64,000 bases of DNA, taken from positions 1 to 64,000 of the forward strand of contig CAZNTX010000003.1 in assembly GCA_964576075.1 (NCBI GenBank), read 5' to 3'. The DNA is from Thermohalobaculum sp964576075 (GTDB taxonomy: Bacteria; Pseudomonadota; Alphaproteobacteria; Rhodobacterales; Rhodobacteraceae). This document shows positions 49,672 through 58,882 of this stretch, piece after piece (the first letter of the stretch is position 1; each line of letters begins with the position of its first letter). The translations under genes were made by a program, and so were the position numbers. The notes beneath the pieces were generated by a model, which saw only the letters and a program-made list of their open reading frames with translations, was not told the DNA's origin and did not search any database.

Positions 49672-49783
49672 GCCGCGCCTCCGAGCCCGCGCCCCTTGAC
49701 CCGGCCCGCCGGCCTCGCGCCATATCGACCGTCGCGCCCCGCCCTGCGGCGCACCGCCGAGACCGATCGAGGAGCCAACCGCC

Positions 49784-50776
49784 ATGACCGACACCCACAT
49801 CGCCGCCATCCGCATCGCCGAGACCGGCGCTCCCGCCGTCATGCGTCTGGAGCGCGTCCCGTTGCCGGAGCCCGGTCCCGACGAGATCCGCATCCGCCAC
49901 GCAGCCATCGGGGTCAACTACATCGACACCTATCACCGCTCCGGCCTCTACCCGCTCGCCCTGCCCTCCGGCATCGGCCTCGAGGGCGCCGGCATCGTCG
50001 AGGCCGCAGGCACCGAGTCCGGTTGGCGCGAGGGCGACCGCGCCGTCTACTGCACCGGCCCCATCGGCGCCTATGCCGAGGCCCATGTCGTCAAGGCCGA
50101 CCGCGCCGTCCGCCTGCCCGAAGCCATCTCCTTCGACACCGCCGCGGCGAGCCTCCTCAAGGGCCTGACCGTCCAATACCTGATCCGCCAGATCCACCCG
50201 GTGGAGCCCGGCGAGACCGTCCTCTTCCATGCAGGCGCCGGCGGCGTCGGCCAGATCGCCATCCAGTGGCTGAAGCATCTCGGCGCCACCGTGATCACCA
50301 CCGCCGGCGGCACCGAGAAATGCGCCCTCGCCCAGCGCCTCGGCGCCGACCACGTCATCGACTACCGCGCCGAGGGCGTCGCCGCCATCGCCCCCCGCGT
50401 TCGCGAGATCACCGGCGGCGAGGGCGTCCCCGTGGTCTACGACGGCGTCGGCCGCGACACCTTCGAGGCCTCCCTCGACTGCCTCCGCCCCAAGGGTCTC
50501 TTCGTCACCTTCGGGAACGCCTCGGGCCCGATCACCGGCGTCGATCTCGGCATCCTCTCCTCCAAGGGCTCGCTCTTCGTGACCCGGCCGACGCTCTTCC
50601 ACTACGTGCCCACCCGCGAGACCCTCCAGGCCGCCGCCGACGATCTCTTCGAGGTCCTCGCCTCCGGCCATGTCGCGATCGCCGAGCCCACGGTCTACCC
50701 GCTCGCCGAGGCCGCCGCGGCCCACGAGGCGCTCGAGGGCCGGCGCACCACCGGCTCGCTCCTCCTGCGCCCCTGA
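49784..50776 (+). CDS. NADPH:quinone oxidoreductase (zinc-free MDR family)
   Basis: 330 residues. GVNYIDTYHRSGLYPLALPSGIGLEGAGIV and the NADPH loop HAGAGGVGQIAIQWLKHLGA are the Qor signature; no zinc-binding cysteines are present. It reduces quinones or other electrophiles with NADPH. Preceded by GAGGAG and transcribed alone, divergent from mnmE and convergent with the M3 peptidase. Confidence 0.93.
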   Translation: MTDTHIAAIRIAETGAPAVMRLERVPLPEPGPDEIRIRHAAIGVNYIDTYHRSGLYPLALPSGIGLEGAGIVEAAGTESGWREGDRAVYCTGPIGAYAEAHVVKADRAVRLPEAISFDTAAASLLKGLTVQYLIRQIHPVEPGETVLFHAGAGGVGQIAIQWLKHLGATVITTAGGTEKCALAQRLGADHVIDYRAEGVAAIAPRVREITGGEGVPVVYDGVGRDTFEASLDCLRPKGLFVTFGNASGPITGVDLGILSSKGSLFVTRPTLFHYVPTRETLQAAADDLFEVLASGHVAIAEPTVYPLAEAAAAHEALEGRRTTGSLLLRP

Positions 50777-50794
50777 CCCCGACCCGCGCGCCGG

Positions 50795-50825
50795 GGCCGG
50801 CCCCTCGCCCCAGGGCGGGCCGGCC
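50795..50825. terminator. G+C-rich hairpin between convergent genes
   Basis: A 9-bp perfect stem (50795-50803 with 50817-50825) fills the 49-base gap between qor and the M3 peptidase. No T-run, so factor-independent termination is uncertain. Confidence 0.4.
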
Positions 50826-52853
50826 TCAGGCCGCATCCCGCTCCGCGAGCCCGCGCCCCTCGAGCAGCGCCTCCGGCCCCGGCATCCGCCCCCGGAACGC
50901 GGTGTAGGCCGCCTCCGGCTCCTCGCGCCCCCCGGCGGCGAGCACATGGGCCTCCAGCTTCCGCGCAGTCTCCGCGTCGAACACGTCCCCCGCCTCCTCG
51001 AAGGCGCGGAAGGCGTCGGCGTCCATCACCTCGGACCACATGTAGCTGTAATACCCCGCCGCATACCCCTCGCCCGCGAAGACATGCAGGAAATGCGGCA
51101 CCCGGTGGCGCATGGCGATCTCCCGCGGCATCCCGATCTCCGCGAGCACAGCCCGCTCGAACCCCGCCGGATCCGCCGCCGCCTCCGCCGCGCGGCCCCC
51201 GTGCATCTCCATATCGACGAGCGCCGAGGCCAGATACTCGACCGTCTGGAACCCCTGCCCATAGGTCTCCGCCGCCCGGATCCGCGCGACCAGGTCCTCC
51301 GGCATCGGCGCCCCGGTCTCCACATGCCGCGCATGCGTCCGCAAGATCTCCGGCACCGACAGCCAATGCTCGAAGAGCTGGCTCGGCAGCTCCACGAAAT
51401 CCAGCGCCACGCTCGTCCCCGAGATCGACGGATAGGTCACGTCCGACAACAGCCCGTGCAGCGCATGCCCGAACTCGTGGAACAGCGTCCGCGCATCGTC
51501 CCAGGACAGAAGCGTCGGATCGCCCTTCGCGAAATTGCAGGTGTTGAGGATCACCGGCCGCCCCGGCTCGCGCAGCTTCTGCTGCCGCCGCAGCGCGCTC
51601 GCCCAGGCGCCGGAGCGTTTCGAGCCCCGCGCGTGATAGTCCCCGAGGAAGAGCCCCAGATGCGCGCCGCCGCGCGTCACCTCCCAGGCCCGGACCTCCG
51701 GATTGTGGAGCGCGAGCCCCTCCACCTCCCGGAACTCGAGCCCGAAGAGCCGCCCGGCCACGTCGAAGGCCGCCGCGATCACGCTGTCGAGCGCGAGATA
51801 GGGCTTCGTCTCCGCCGCATCGAGATCGTGCAGGCGCTTGCGCTCCTTCTCCGCGAGCCAGCGCCAGTCCCAGGGCTCCACCGGCCCGTTGAGGCCGAGC
51901 TCCGCCGCCAGCGCCGCGAGCCCCGCGCGCTCCGCCGCCGCCTTCTCCGTCGCCGGCGCCCAGACCCGCATCAGGAGCCCGCGCACCGCCTCTGGCGTCT
52001 TCGCCATCTCTTCCGAGAGGCGCATCTCCGCGAAGCTCTCGAAGCCGAGAAGCCGCGCCTTCTCCGCCCGGAGCGCCAGAGTCTCCGCCACGATCGGCCA
52101 GGTCGCCGCGTCCCCCACCGTGTCGCCCCGCCCGGTCCAGGCCCGCCAGGCCGCCTCGCGGAGATCCCGCCGGTCCGAATAGGTCAGGAACGGCTCCACC
52201 GAGGAGCGCGACGTCGTGATCACCGGCGCGCCCGCGCCCCGCGCCCGCCCCTCGGCCTCCGCCGCGGCCACGACAGCCGCCGGCAGCCCCGCGAGATCCT
52301 CCGGCCCGAGCGCCATCGCCCAGTCCTGCTCGTCCTTCAGCACCGTCTGCGCGAAGGCGGTCCCGAGTTCGGCGAGGCGCATCTGGATCTCCCGCATCCG
52401 CGCGCGCCCCGCCGCGCCGAGATCGGCGCCCGCGCGCACGAAGCGCCGCCGCGCGAGTTCCGTCACCCGCGCCGCTTCCGGCTCCAGCCGGTCCATCTCC
52501 GCGATCACCGGCCTCAGCCGCGCCCAGAGCGCCGCATCCGTCAGGATCGCCTGGCGATGCTCGGCGAGCTTCGGGCTCACCCGCCGCTCGATCGCCTGGA
52601 TCTCCGGCGTCGTGTCCGAGGCCGCGAGCGTGAAGAACACCGAGGCCACCCGCTCGAGCGCCGCCCCCGCCCGCTCCAGCGCCGCGACCGTCGTCTCGAA
52701 GGACGGCGCGCCGTCCGCCTCGGCGATCGCCCGCACCTCCGCGCGATGCTCCGCCATCGCCGCCTCGAAGGCCGGCTCGAACTCCCCCACCCGGATCCGG
52801 TCGAAAGGCGGCAGGCCGAACGGCCCGTCCCAAGGCTCCAGAAGCGCGGTCAT
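50826..52853 (-). CDS. M3 family oligopeptidase (PrlC/Dcp type)
   Basis: 675 residues. The zinc site HEFGH in LFHEFGHALHGLLS is near residue 460, with the downstream Glu region, and AYYSPENY-like SYMWSEVMDADAF appears near the C-terminus as YYSYMWSEVMDADAF. Opening residues PFGLPPFDRIRVGEFEPAF are typical. It degrades short peptides such as cleaved signal peptides in the cytoplasm. ATG at 52853; the GST gene ends 2 bases upstream. Confidence 0.94.
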   Translation of the reverse strand: MTALLEPWDGPFGLPPFDRIRVGEFEPAFEAAMAEHRAEVRAIAEADGAPSFETTVAALERAGAALERVASVFFTLAASDTTPEIQAIERRVSPKLAEHRQAILTDAALWARLRPVIAEMDRLEPEAARVTELARRRFVRAGADLGAAGRARMREIQMRLAELGTAFAQTVLKDEQDWAMALGPEDLAGLPAAVVAAAEAEGRARGAGAPVITTSRSSVEPFLTYSDRRDLREAAWRAWTGRGDTVGDAATWPIVAETLALRAEKARLLGFESFAEMRLSEEMAKTPEAVRGLLMRVWAPATEKAAAERAGLAALAAELGLNGPVEPWDWRWLAEKERKRLHDLDAAETKPYLALDSVIAAAFDVAGRLFGLEFREVEGLALHNPEVRAWEVTRGGAHLGLFLGDYHARGSKRSGAWASALRRQQKLREPGRPVILNTCNFAKGDPTLLSWDDARTLFHEFGHALHGLLSDVTYPSISGTSVALDFVELPSQLFEHWLSVPEILRTHARHVETGAPMPEDLVARIRAAETYGQGFQTVEYLASALVDMEMHGGRAAEAAADPAGFERAVLAEIGMPREIAMRHRVPHFLHVFAGEGYAAGYYSYMWSEVMDADAFRAFEEAGDVFDAETARKLEAHVLAAGGREEPEAAYTAFRGRMPGPEALLEGRGLAERDAA

Positions 52854-52854
52854 C

Positions 52855-53487
52855 TCATCCTCCGATCGCCGCCGCCCCGGGCCGCGCGCCCACACGCGCC
52901 AGCCAGGCGGCCAGATTGTCGAGCCCCTCCGGCATCGGATGCTTGATCACCCGCCGGAACCCCACCGCGATATAGGCCGTGATGTCGGCCACCGTCAGGG
53001 CGTCCGCCGCGAGCCAGTCCCGCCCCGCGAGCCGCGCGTCGAGCGCCGCGAGATGCCCGTCGATCCGCGCGCGATTCGCCTCCCCCCAATCCGGGCACTG
53101 CATCTCCAGCACCGCCATCTTCGGATTGGTGTGACGGAAGGCATGCCCGACCGCCGCGAACAGCCCGAACTCCGCCCGCCGCTGCCACATCTCGACGACC
53201 GCCGCCTCGAGCGCATCGCGCCCCATCAGGGCCGGCTCGGGATGCAACGCCTCTATATACCGGCAGATAGCCTGCGTCTCCGTCAGCACCGTCCCATCCG
53301 AGAGCCTGAGCGCCGGGACCACCGGCGCCCCCACCTCCGCGAGATAGTCCGCCCCCTTGTGCTCCCCGGCCATCAGATCCACCGTCCGGCGCGGCAGATC
53401 CACCCCCTTCTCCGCGAGAAAGAAGTTCACCCGCATCGGGTTCGGCGCCCGTGGCTGGTCGTAGAGAAGCTCCGGCTCCGGCAGCAT
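52855..53487 (-). CDS. Glutathione S-transferase
   Basis: 210 residues with the thioredoxin-like N-terminal domain (LLYDQPRAPNPMRVNFFLAEKG, then VPALRLSDGTVLTETQAICRYIE) and an all-helical C-terminal domain (LTVADITAYIAVGF). It conjugates or reduces substrates with glutathione. GGGAGGG 7 bases before the ATG at 53487 decides the start over an in-frame ATG at 53514. In operon with the M3 peptidase. Confidence 0.9.
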   Translation of the reverse strand: MLPEPELLYDQPRAPNPMRVNFFLAEKGVDLPRRTVDLMAGEHKGADYLAEVGAPVVPALRLSDGTVLTETQAICRYIEALHPEPALMGRDALEAAVVEMWQRRAEFGLFAAVGHAFRHTNPKMAVLEMQCPDWGEANRARIDGHLAALDARLAGRDWLAADALTVADITAYIAVGFRRVIKHPMPEGLDNLAAWLARVGARPGAAAIGG

Positions 53488-53566
53488 CGGCGATCCCTCC
53501 CTTGGCCCGGCCATAGCCTAGAGCGCAGGCCCCGCCCCGCCAACCCGCCGTCCTCCGGAGGACCCG

Positions 53567-54025
53567 ATGCCCCTCGCCCTGATCCTGCGCGACTTCCTCG
53601 CCGCGCAACTGCTGCTCATCCTCGCGCTCGCCCTCGCCGATCTCGGCCTCGAGGCAGCCGGGCTCGGTCCCCTGCCGAGCGGGGGGGCCGTCGGAGCGCT
53701 CCTCGGCGCGGTCTTTCTCGCCGCCCATTTCCATGCCGAGCGCGGCGGCGTGGCGCCGACGGGCGCGCGCGCCTGGCGGATCGCCCTCGCGCTCTGGGCC
53801 GCGACGCTCCTCCTCACCGGGCTCCTCGCCGGCCCCGTCCTCCTTCCCACCCTCCTCGAGGGGCTCGAGCGGGCACCGCAAAGCGGCGAAGCGCTCGCCA
53901 AGTTCCTGGCCGTCCTCGGCGTCGTCCTCGGCAGCTTCCTGTTCCTGCTGCTGCTCGCGTTGCGCTACGCCTTTCCCTGGGCCGTGCGGCAGGCGGAGCG
54001 CAATCTCGCCCGCGCCCGGCGCTGA
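53567..54025 (+). CDS. Small integral membrane protein, unknown
   Basis: 152 residues with four hydrophobic segments (FLAAQLLLILALALADL, AVGALLGAVFLAAHF, WRIALALWAATLLLTGLLAGPVLL, FLAVLGVVLGSFLFLLLLALRY) and a basic tail. GGAGG precedes the ATG. No named family recognised. It is divergent from the GST gene and 63 bases before pyrB. Confidence 0.72.
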   Translation: MPLALILRDFLAAQLLLILALALADLGLEAAGLGPLPSGGAVGALLGAVFLAAHFHAERGGVAPTGARAWRIALALWAATLLLTGLLAGPVLLPTLLEGLERAPQSGEALAKFLAVLGVVLGSFLFLLLLALRYAFPWAVRQAERNLARARR

Positions 54026-54088
54026 GGCCGCGGCCCCCGCTTGCCGCCGCCCCGCCCCCTCGCCTATAGGGGTCGGGGAGGGGCCGCC

Positions 54089-55017
<929 letters not shown>

Positions 55018-55021
<4 letters not shown>

Positions 55022-55629
55022 CCGCCCCCGCGCCGGATCCCTCGCTGCCGCCGGAGGCCGCCGCCGCCTGGGCGCCGCATCTCGAGCCCGGCGAGCGGCT
55101 TCTCTGGGCCGGGCGGCCTGCCGCGGGGCTGCGCTTCGCTCTCTCCGATCTCGGCCCGACGATCGCGGGGGCCGTCTTCGTCGCGTTCTCCATCGTCTGG
55201 GTCTCGACCGCCGCAGGCCAGGGCGGGCCCGCAGTCCTGCCCTGGCTCGGGCTCCTGCCGCTCGCCATCGGCGTCTGGCTCCTGATCGGGCGCAGGCTCT
55301 GGGACGCCTATCGCCGCGCCCGCACGGCCTATGCCCTGACCGACCGGCGCGCCCTCATCGCCACCGCCCACGCCGGACGGCGCCTGCGCAGTCTGCCGCT
55401 CTCGGAGCTCGACGAGCCGGAGGCCCGCTTCGGGCCCGAGACGACCATCGTCTTCTTCCGCGAGAGCCCCCTCGGACAGCGCTTCCGCCAGGGCCCGGTG
55501 CCGGAGGGCCGCATCCGCGAGCGCCCGGCCAATGCCCGCGAGATCGGCTTCGAGCGCATCCCCGACGGCGAGCGGGTCTTCGGCCTGATCCGCGCCGTCC
55601 GCCGCGCGCTTGCGGGAGGCGCCCCATGA
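55018..55629 (+). CDS. Membrane protein with PH-like (YdbT-type) domain
   Basis: 203 residues: EPGERLLWAGRPAAGLRF, two membrane helices (TIAGAVFVAFSIVWV, LPWLGLLPLAIGVWLLIG), then RARTAYALTDRRALIATAH, the bacterial PH-like segment. Function unknown; a protein of this kind is commonly placed between pyrB and the dihydroorotase gene in Rhodobacterales. Overlaps both neighbours by 4 bases. Confidence 0.8.
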
Positions 55630-56909
55630 CCCCGCCGCTGCATCTCCTGAACGCCCGCCTGATCGACCCCGCGACCGGCTATGACGGCCCCGGCGCGCTC
55701 CGGATCGAGGGGGGCGAGATCGCCGAGGTCCATCGCGGGCCCTCCCCGGGTCCGGGCGAGGGGGAGACGGTCGACTGCGCCGGCCAGGCCCTCGCCCCCG
55801 GCATCGTGGATGCCCGCGTCTTCGTCGGCGAGCCGGGCGCGCGGCATCGCGAATCGCACCGCTCCGCGGGGCAGGCCGCTGCGGCAGGGGGCGTCACCAC
55901 CCTCGTCCAGCAGCCCGACACCCAGCCCCCGCTCGACGACCCGGCCCTGGTGCAATTCACCCTCGCCCGCGCCCGGGAGGCCTCCCTCGTCAACGTCCAC
56001 GCCATGGCGGCGCTCACCCGCGGGCTCGAGGGCCGGGAGATGACCGAGCAGCGCTTCCTGCTCGACGCCGGCGCCGTCGCGCTCACCGATGCCGACCGGG
56101 CGGTGGCCGACGCGCGGGTCTTCCTCGCCTGCCTGCGCTACGCCACCTCGACCGACGCGCTCGTCGTCCACCACATCCAGGAACCCGCCCTCTCGCGCGG
56201 GGCCTGCGCGACGTCGGGAGAGTTCGCCTCCCGCCTCGGGCTGCCCTCTGTCCCGGCGCTGGCCGAGCGGATGCAGCTCGCCCGCGATCTCGCCCTCGTC
56301 GAGGCCACCGGCGCGCGCTACCACGCCGATCAGATCTCCACCGCCGCCGCCCTCGGCCCGCTCGCCCGCGCCAAGGAGGCGGGGCTCGACGTCACCGCCG
56401 CGGTCTCGATCCACCATCTGACGCTCAACGAGTTCGACATCGCCGACTATCGGAGCTTCTTCAAGCTCGCGCCGCCGCTGCGCGCGGAGGACGACCGGTG
56501 TGCGGTGGTAGAGGCTCTCGCCTCGGGGCTGATCGACATGGTGGTCTCCTCCCATCTGCCTTGGGACGAGGAGGCCAAGCGGCTCCCCTTCGAAGGCGCG
56601 GCGACCGGGGCGGTGGGGCTCGAGACGATCCTGCCCGCCTGCCTGCGCCTCGTCCATGCCGGCGACATCGCCCTGCCCGCGCTCTTCGAGCGGCTCTCCC
56701 TCGCGCCGGCGCGCCGGCTCGGCCTGCCGGGCGGGCGCCTCGCGCCGGGGGCGCCGGCCGATCTCGTGCTCTTCGACCCGGACGCCCCCTGGCGGCTCGA
56801 CCGGGCCGAACTCCGCTCCAAGTCGAAAAACACGCCCTTCGACCGGCAGCGCCTCGAGGGGCGCGTGCGCGGCACCTGGGTCGCAGGACGACGGGTCTTC
56901 GGGAGCTGA
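55626..56909 (+). CDS. Dihydroorotase-like protein, probably non-catalytic
   Basis: 427 residues with the overall dihydroorotase fold (PGIVDARVFVGEPG, AAAAGGVTTLVQQPDTQPPLDDP, LPGGRLAPGAPADLVLFDPD). The metal-binding DxHxH is replaced by Asp62-Ala-Arg64-Val-Phe66, and the catalytic Asp of TDHAPH by Ser309 (SSHLPWD). Such homologues, like Pseudomonas PyrC', can be inactive and instead support aspartate carbamoyltransferase assembly. A working PyrC should exist elsewhere. Co-translated with the PH-domain gene. Confidence 0.85.
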   Translation: MTPPLHLLNARLIDPATGYDGPGALRIEGGEIAEVHRGPSPGPGEGETVDCAGQALAPGIVDARVFVGEPGARHRESHRSAGQAAAAGGVTTLVQQPDTQPPLDDPALVQFTLARAREASLVNVHAMAALTRGLEGREMTEQRFLLDAGAVALTDADRAVADARVFLACLRYATSTDALVVHHIQEPALSRGACATSGEFASRLGLPSVPALAERMQLARDLALVEATGARYHADQISTAAALGPLARAKEAGLDVTAAVSIHHLTLNEFDIADYRSFFKLAPPLRAEDDRCAVVEALASGLIDMVVSSHLPWDEEAKRLPFEGAATGAVGLETILPACLRLVHAGDIALPALFERLSLAPARRLGLPGGRLAPGAPADLVLFDPDAPWRLDRAELRSKSKNTPFDRQRLEGRVRGTWVAGRRVFGS

Positions 56910-56913
56910 GCGG

Positions 56914-57525
56914 ATGTTCCACGACATCATGGGGCTCGAGCGCGCGCTGCCCTGGCTGCTGGCCGCCTTCGCCGCGGGCTACGCGCTCGGGACGGTGCCC
57001 ACGGGCCTTCTCCTCTGCCGCGCCTTCGGCCTGCCGGACCCGCGCGGCTTCGGCTCCGGCAATGTCGGGGCGACCAACGTGCTCCGCACCGGGAACCGCC
57101 TCGCGGCCGCGCTGACCTATCTCCTCGATCTCGCGAAGGGCGCGGTGCCGGTGCTCGTGTTCCTCTCCTGGGGGGATCTCGCGGCCCAGGCGGCCGGGCT
57201 CGGGGCGCTGCTCGGCCATTGCGCCTCGCCCTGGCTCGGATTCCGCGGCGGCAAGGGGGTGGCGAGCTTCATGGGGGTGGTGCTCGCGCTCCACTGGCCG
57301 GCGGGGCTCGCGACGGTGCTCACCTGGCTCGCGGCGGCGGGGCTCGCGCGGATCTCGTCCGTCGGCGGGCTCGCGGCGGCGGCCTCCGCGCCGGTCTGGC
57401 TGGTGCTCTTCGCGCGGTGGGAGGCGGTGCTCGCGGCGCTCCTCGGCGCCGCGCTCGTCTGGGTCCGCCATTCGGAGAACATCCGCCGGCTGCTTGCGGG
57501 CACGGAGCCGAGGATCGGGCGTTAA
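56914..57525 (+). CDS. plsY: Glycerol-3-phosphate acyltransferase PlsY
   Basis: 203 residues with about five membrane helices and the three PlsY motifs: GTVPTGLLLCR...GSGNVGATNVLR, LGFRGGKGVAS and the late WVRHSENIRRLLAGTE. It acylates glycerol-3-phosphate with acyl-phosphate at the inner membrane. It starts 4 bases after the dihydroorotase-like stop and is probably in the same transcript. Confidence 0.95.
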   Translation: MFHDIMGLERALPWLLAAFAAGYALGTVPTGLLLCRAFGLPDPRGFGSGNVGATNVLRTGNRLAAALTYLLDLAKGAVPVLVFLSWGDLAAQAAGLGALLGHCASPWLGFRGGKGVASFMGVVLALHWPAGLATVLTWLAAAGLARISSVGGLAAAASAPVWLVLFARWEAVLAALLGAALVWVRHSENIRRLLAGTEPRIGR

Positions 57526-57585
57526 CCATTAACCCGCCCTTAACCATCCCCGGTCTCTCCTGAGCCCAGACAGTCAGGAGGGCCC

Positions 57586-58791
57586 ATGGCCGCACCGGAT
57601 CTCTTCGCCCCCCCGCGCGATGCGGTGGAGGGGGTCTCCCTCACGGCGGAGGAGCGCCTCGCCCGCCTCCGCCTCGCGCGGAGCCGCAATGTCGGCCCGC
57701 GGACCTACGCGCATCTGATGCAGCGTTTTCAGAGCGGGCGCGCCGCGCTGGATGCGCTGCCCGAGCTCGCCCGCCGCGGCGGCGACGGCGCCTATCACCC
57801 CTGCCCGGAGGACGTGGCGGAGGCCGAGTGGGCGGAGGGCGCGCGCCTCGGCGCCGCGCTCTGCCTGCTCGGCGAGCCCGCCTATCCCCGGCAGCTCTCC
57901 ACCATCCCGACGCCCCCGCCCGCGGTCTGGGTGATGGGGAACCCGGAGATCTTCGCCCGCCCCTCCGCCGCCATCGTCGGCGCGCGCAACGCCTCCGCCG
58001 TCGGCCTGCGCACCGCGCGGCAGATCGCACGGGGGCTCGGCGCGGCGGGGCGCGTCGTCGTCTCCGGCCTCGCCCGCGGGGTCGACGCCGCGGCACACGA
58101 GGCGGCGCTCGAGACCGGCACCATCGCCGTCCTCCCCGGCGGGCTCGACCGGATCTATCCCCCGGAGAACGCGGGCCTTGCCGCCCGAATCGCCGAGACC
58201 GGGGCCCTGGTCTCGGAATGCCCCCTCGGCACGGAGGCCACCGCGCGGCATTTCCCCAAGCGCAACCGCCTGATCGCGGGTCTCTCGGCCGGCGTGGCGC
58301 TCGTCGAGGCGGCGAGCCGGTCCGGCTCGCTGATCACCGCGCGCTTCGCGCTCGAGCAGGGGCGGGAGGTGATGGCCTGCCCCGGCTCGCCGGAGGACCC
58401 GCGCTCGGCCGGCTGCAACGCGCTGATCCGCGACGGCGCGGCCCTCGTGCGCGATGCCGAGGACGTGCTCGAGGCGCTCGCCATGCCCGCCCGCCCCGGC
58501 CTCGCCGAGGAGGGCGGCGCCTTCCTGTTCGACGGCGCCCCCGATCTCGACCTCGAGGAGGACGACTACGACGCGCTCTCCGATTTCGACCCCGAGGGGC
58601 GGGAGGACGATGCCGCCCTCGCCGAGCAGGTGATGCGCCTCCTCGGCCCGACCCCCGTGGAGGTCGACGAGCTCGCCCGGGCCTGCGGCGCGCGCCCGGC
58701 CGAGCTCTCCCTCGTCCTCCTAGAGCTGGAGCTCGCCGGCCGGGTCGATGTCGCCAAGGGCCGCGTCGCCCTCGCCGAGGCGGAGGTCTGA
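57586..58791 (+). CDS. dprA: DNA processing protein DprA
   Basis: 401 residues: N-terminal helical domain (RSRNVGPRTYAHLMQRF), Rossmann-like core (AIVGARNASAVGLRTARQIARGL, VVSGLARGVDAAAHEAAL, PKRNRLIAGLS, SGSLITARFALEQGREV) and a C-terminal winged helix (LLGPTPVEVDELARACG). It loads RecA on incoming single-stranded DNA. GGAGGG precedes the ATG. Confidence 0.95.
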   Translation: MAAPDLFAPPRDAVEGVSLTAEERLARLRLARSRNVGPRTYAHLMQRFQSGRAALDALPELARRGGDGAYHPCPEDVAEAEWAEGARLGAALCLLGEPAYPRQLSTIPTPPPAVWVMGNPEIFARPSAAIVGARNASAVGLRTARQIARGLGAAGRVVVSGLARGVDAAAHEAALETGTIAVLPGGLDRIYPPENAGLAARIAETGALVSECPLGTEATARHFPKRNRLIAGLSAGVALVEAASRSGSLITARFALEQGREVMACPGSPEDPRSAGCNALIRDGAALVRDAEDVLEALAMPARPGLAEEGGAFLFDGAPDLDLEEDDYDALSDFDPEGREDDAALAEQVMRLLGPTPVEVDELARACGARPAELSLVLLELELAGRVDVAKGRVALAEAEV

Positions 58792-58803
58792 GGCCCGGCG
58801 GCG

Positions 58804-58832
58804 TTGACACCCGCGGGGCCCTGACCCATGTT
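58804..58832 (+). promoter_or_regulatory. Sigma-70-like promoter of topA
   Basis: A perfect TTGACA (58804-58809), 17-base spacer and CATGTT (58827-58832) about 50 bases before the topA start. Confidence 0.5.
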
Positions 58833-58882
58833 CTCGGCCCGCGCGCCCTGGAAACGGGTCCGGGCGCCGGACAGGAGCGCCC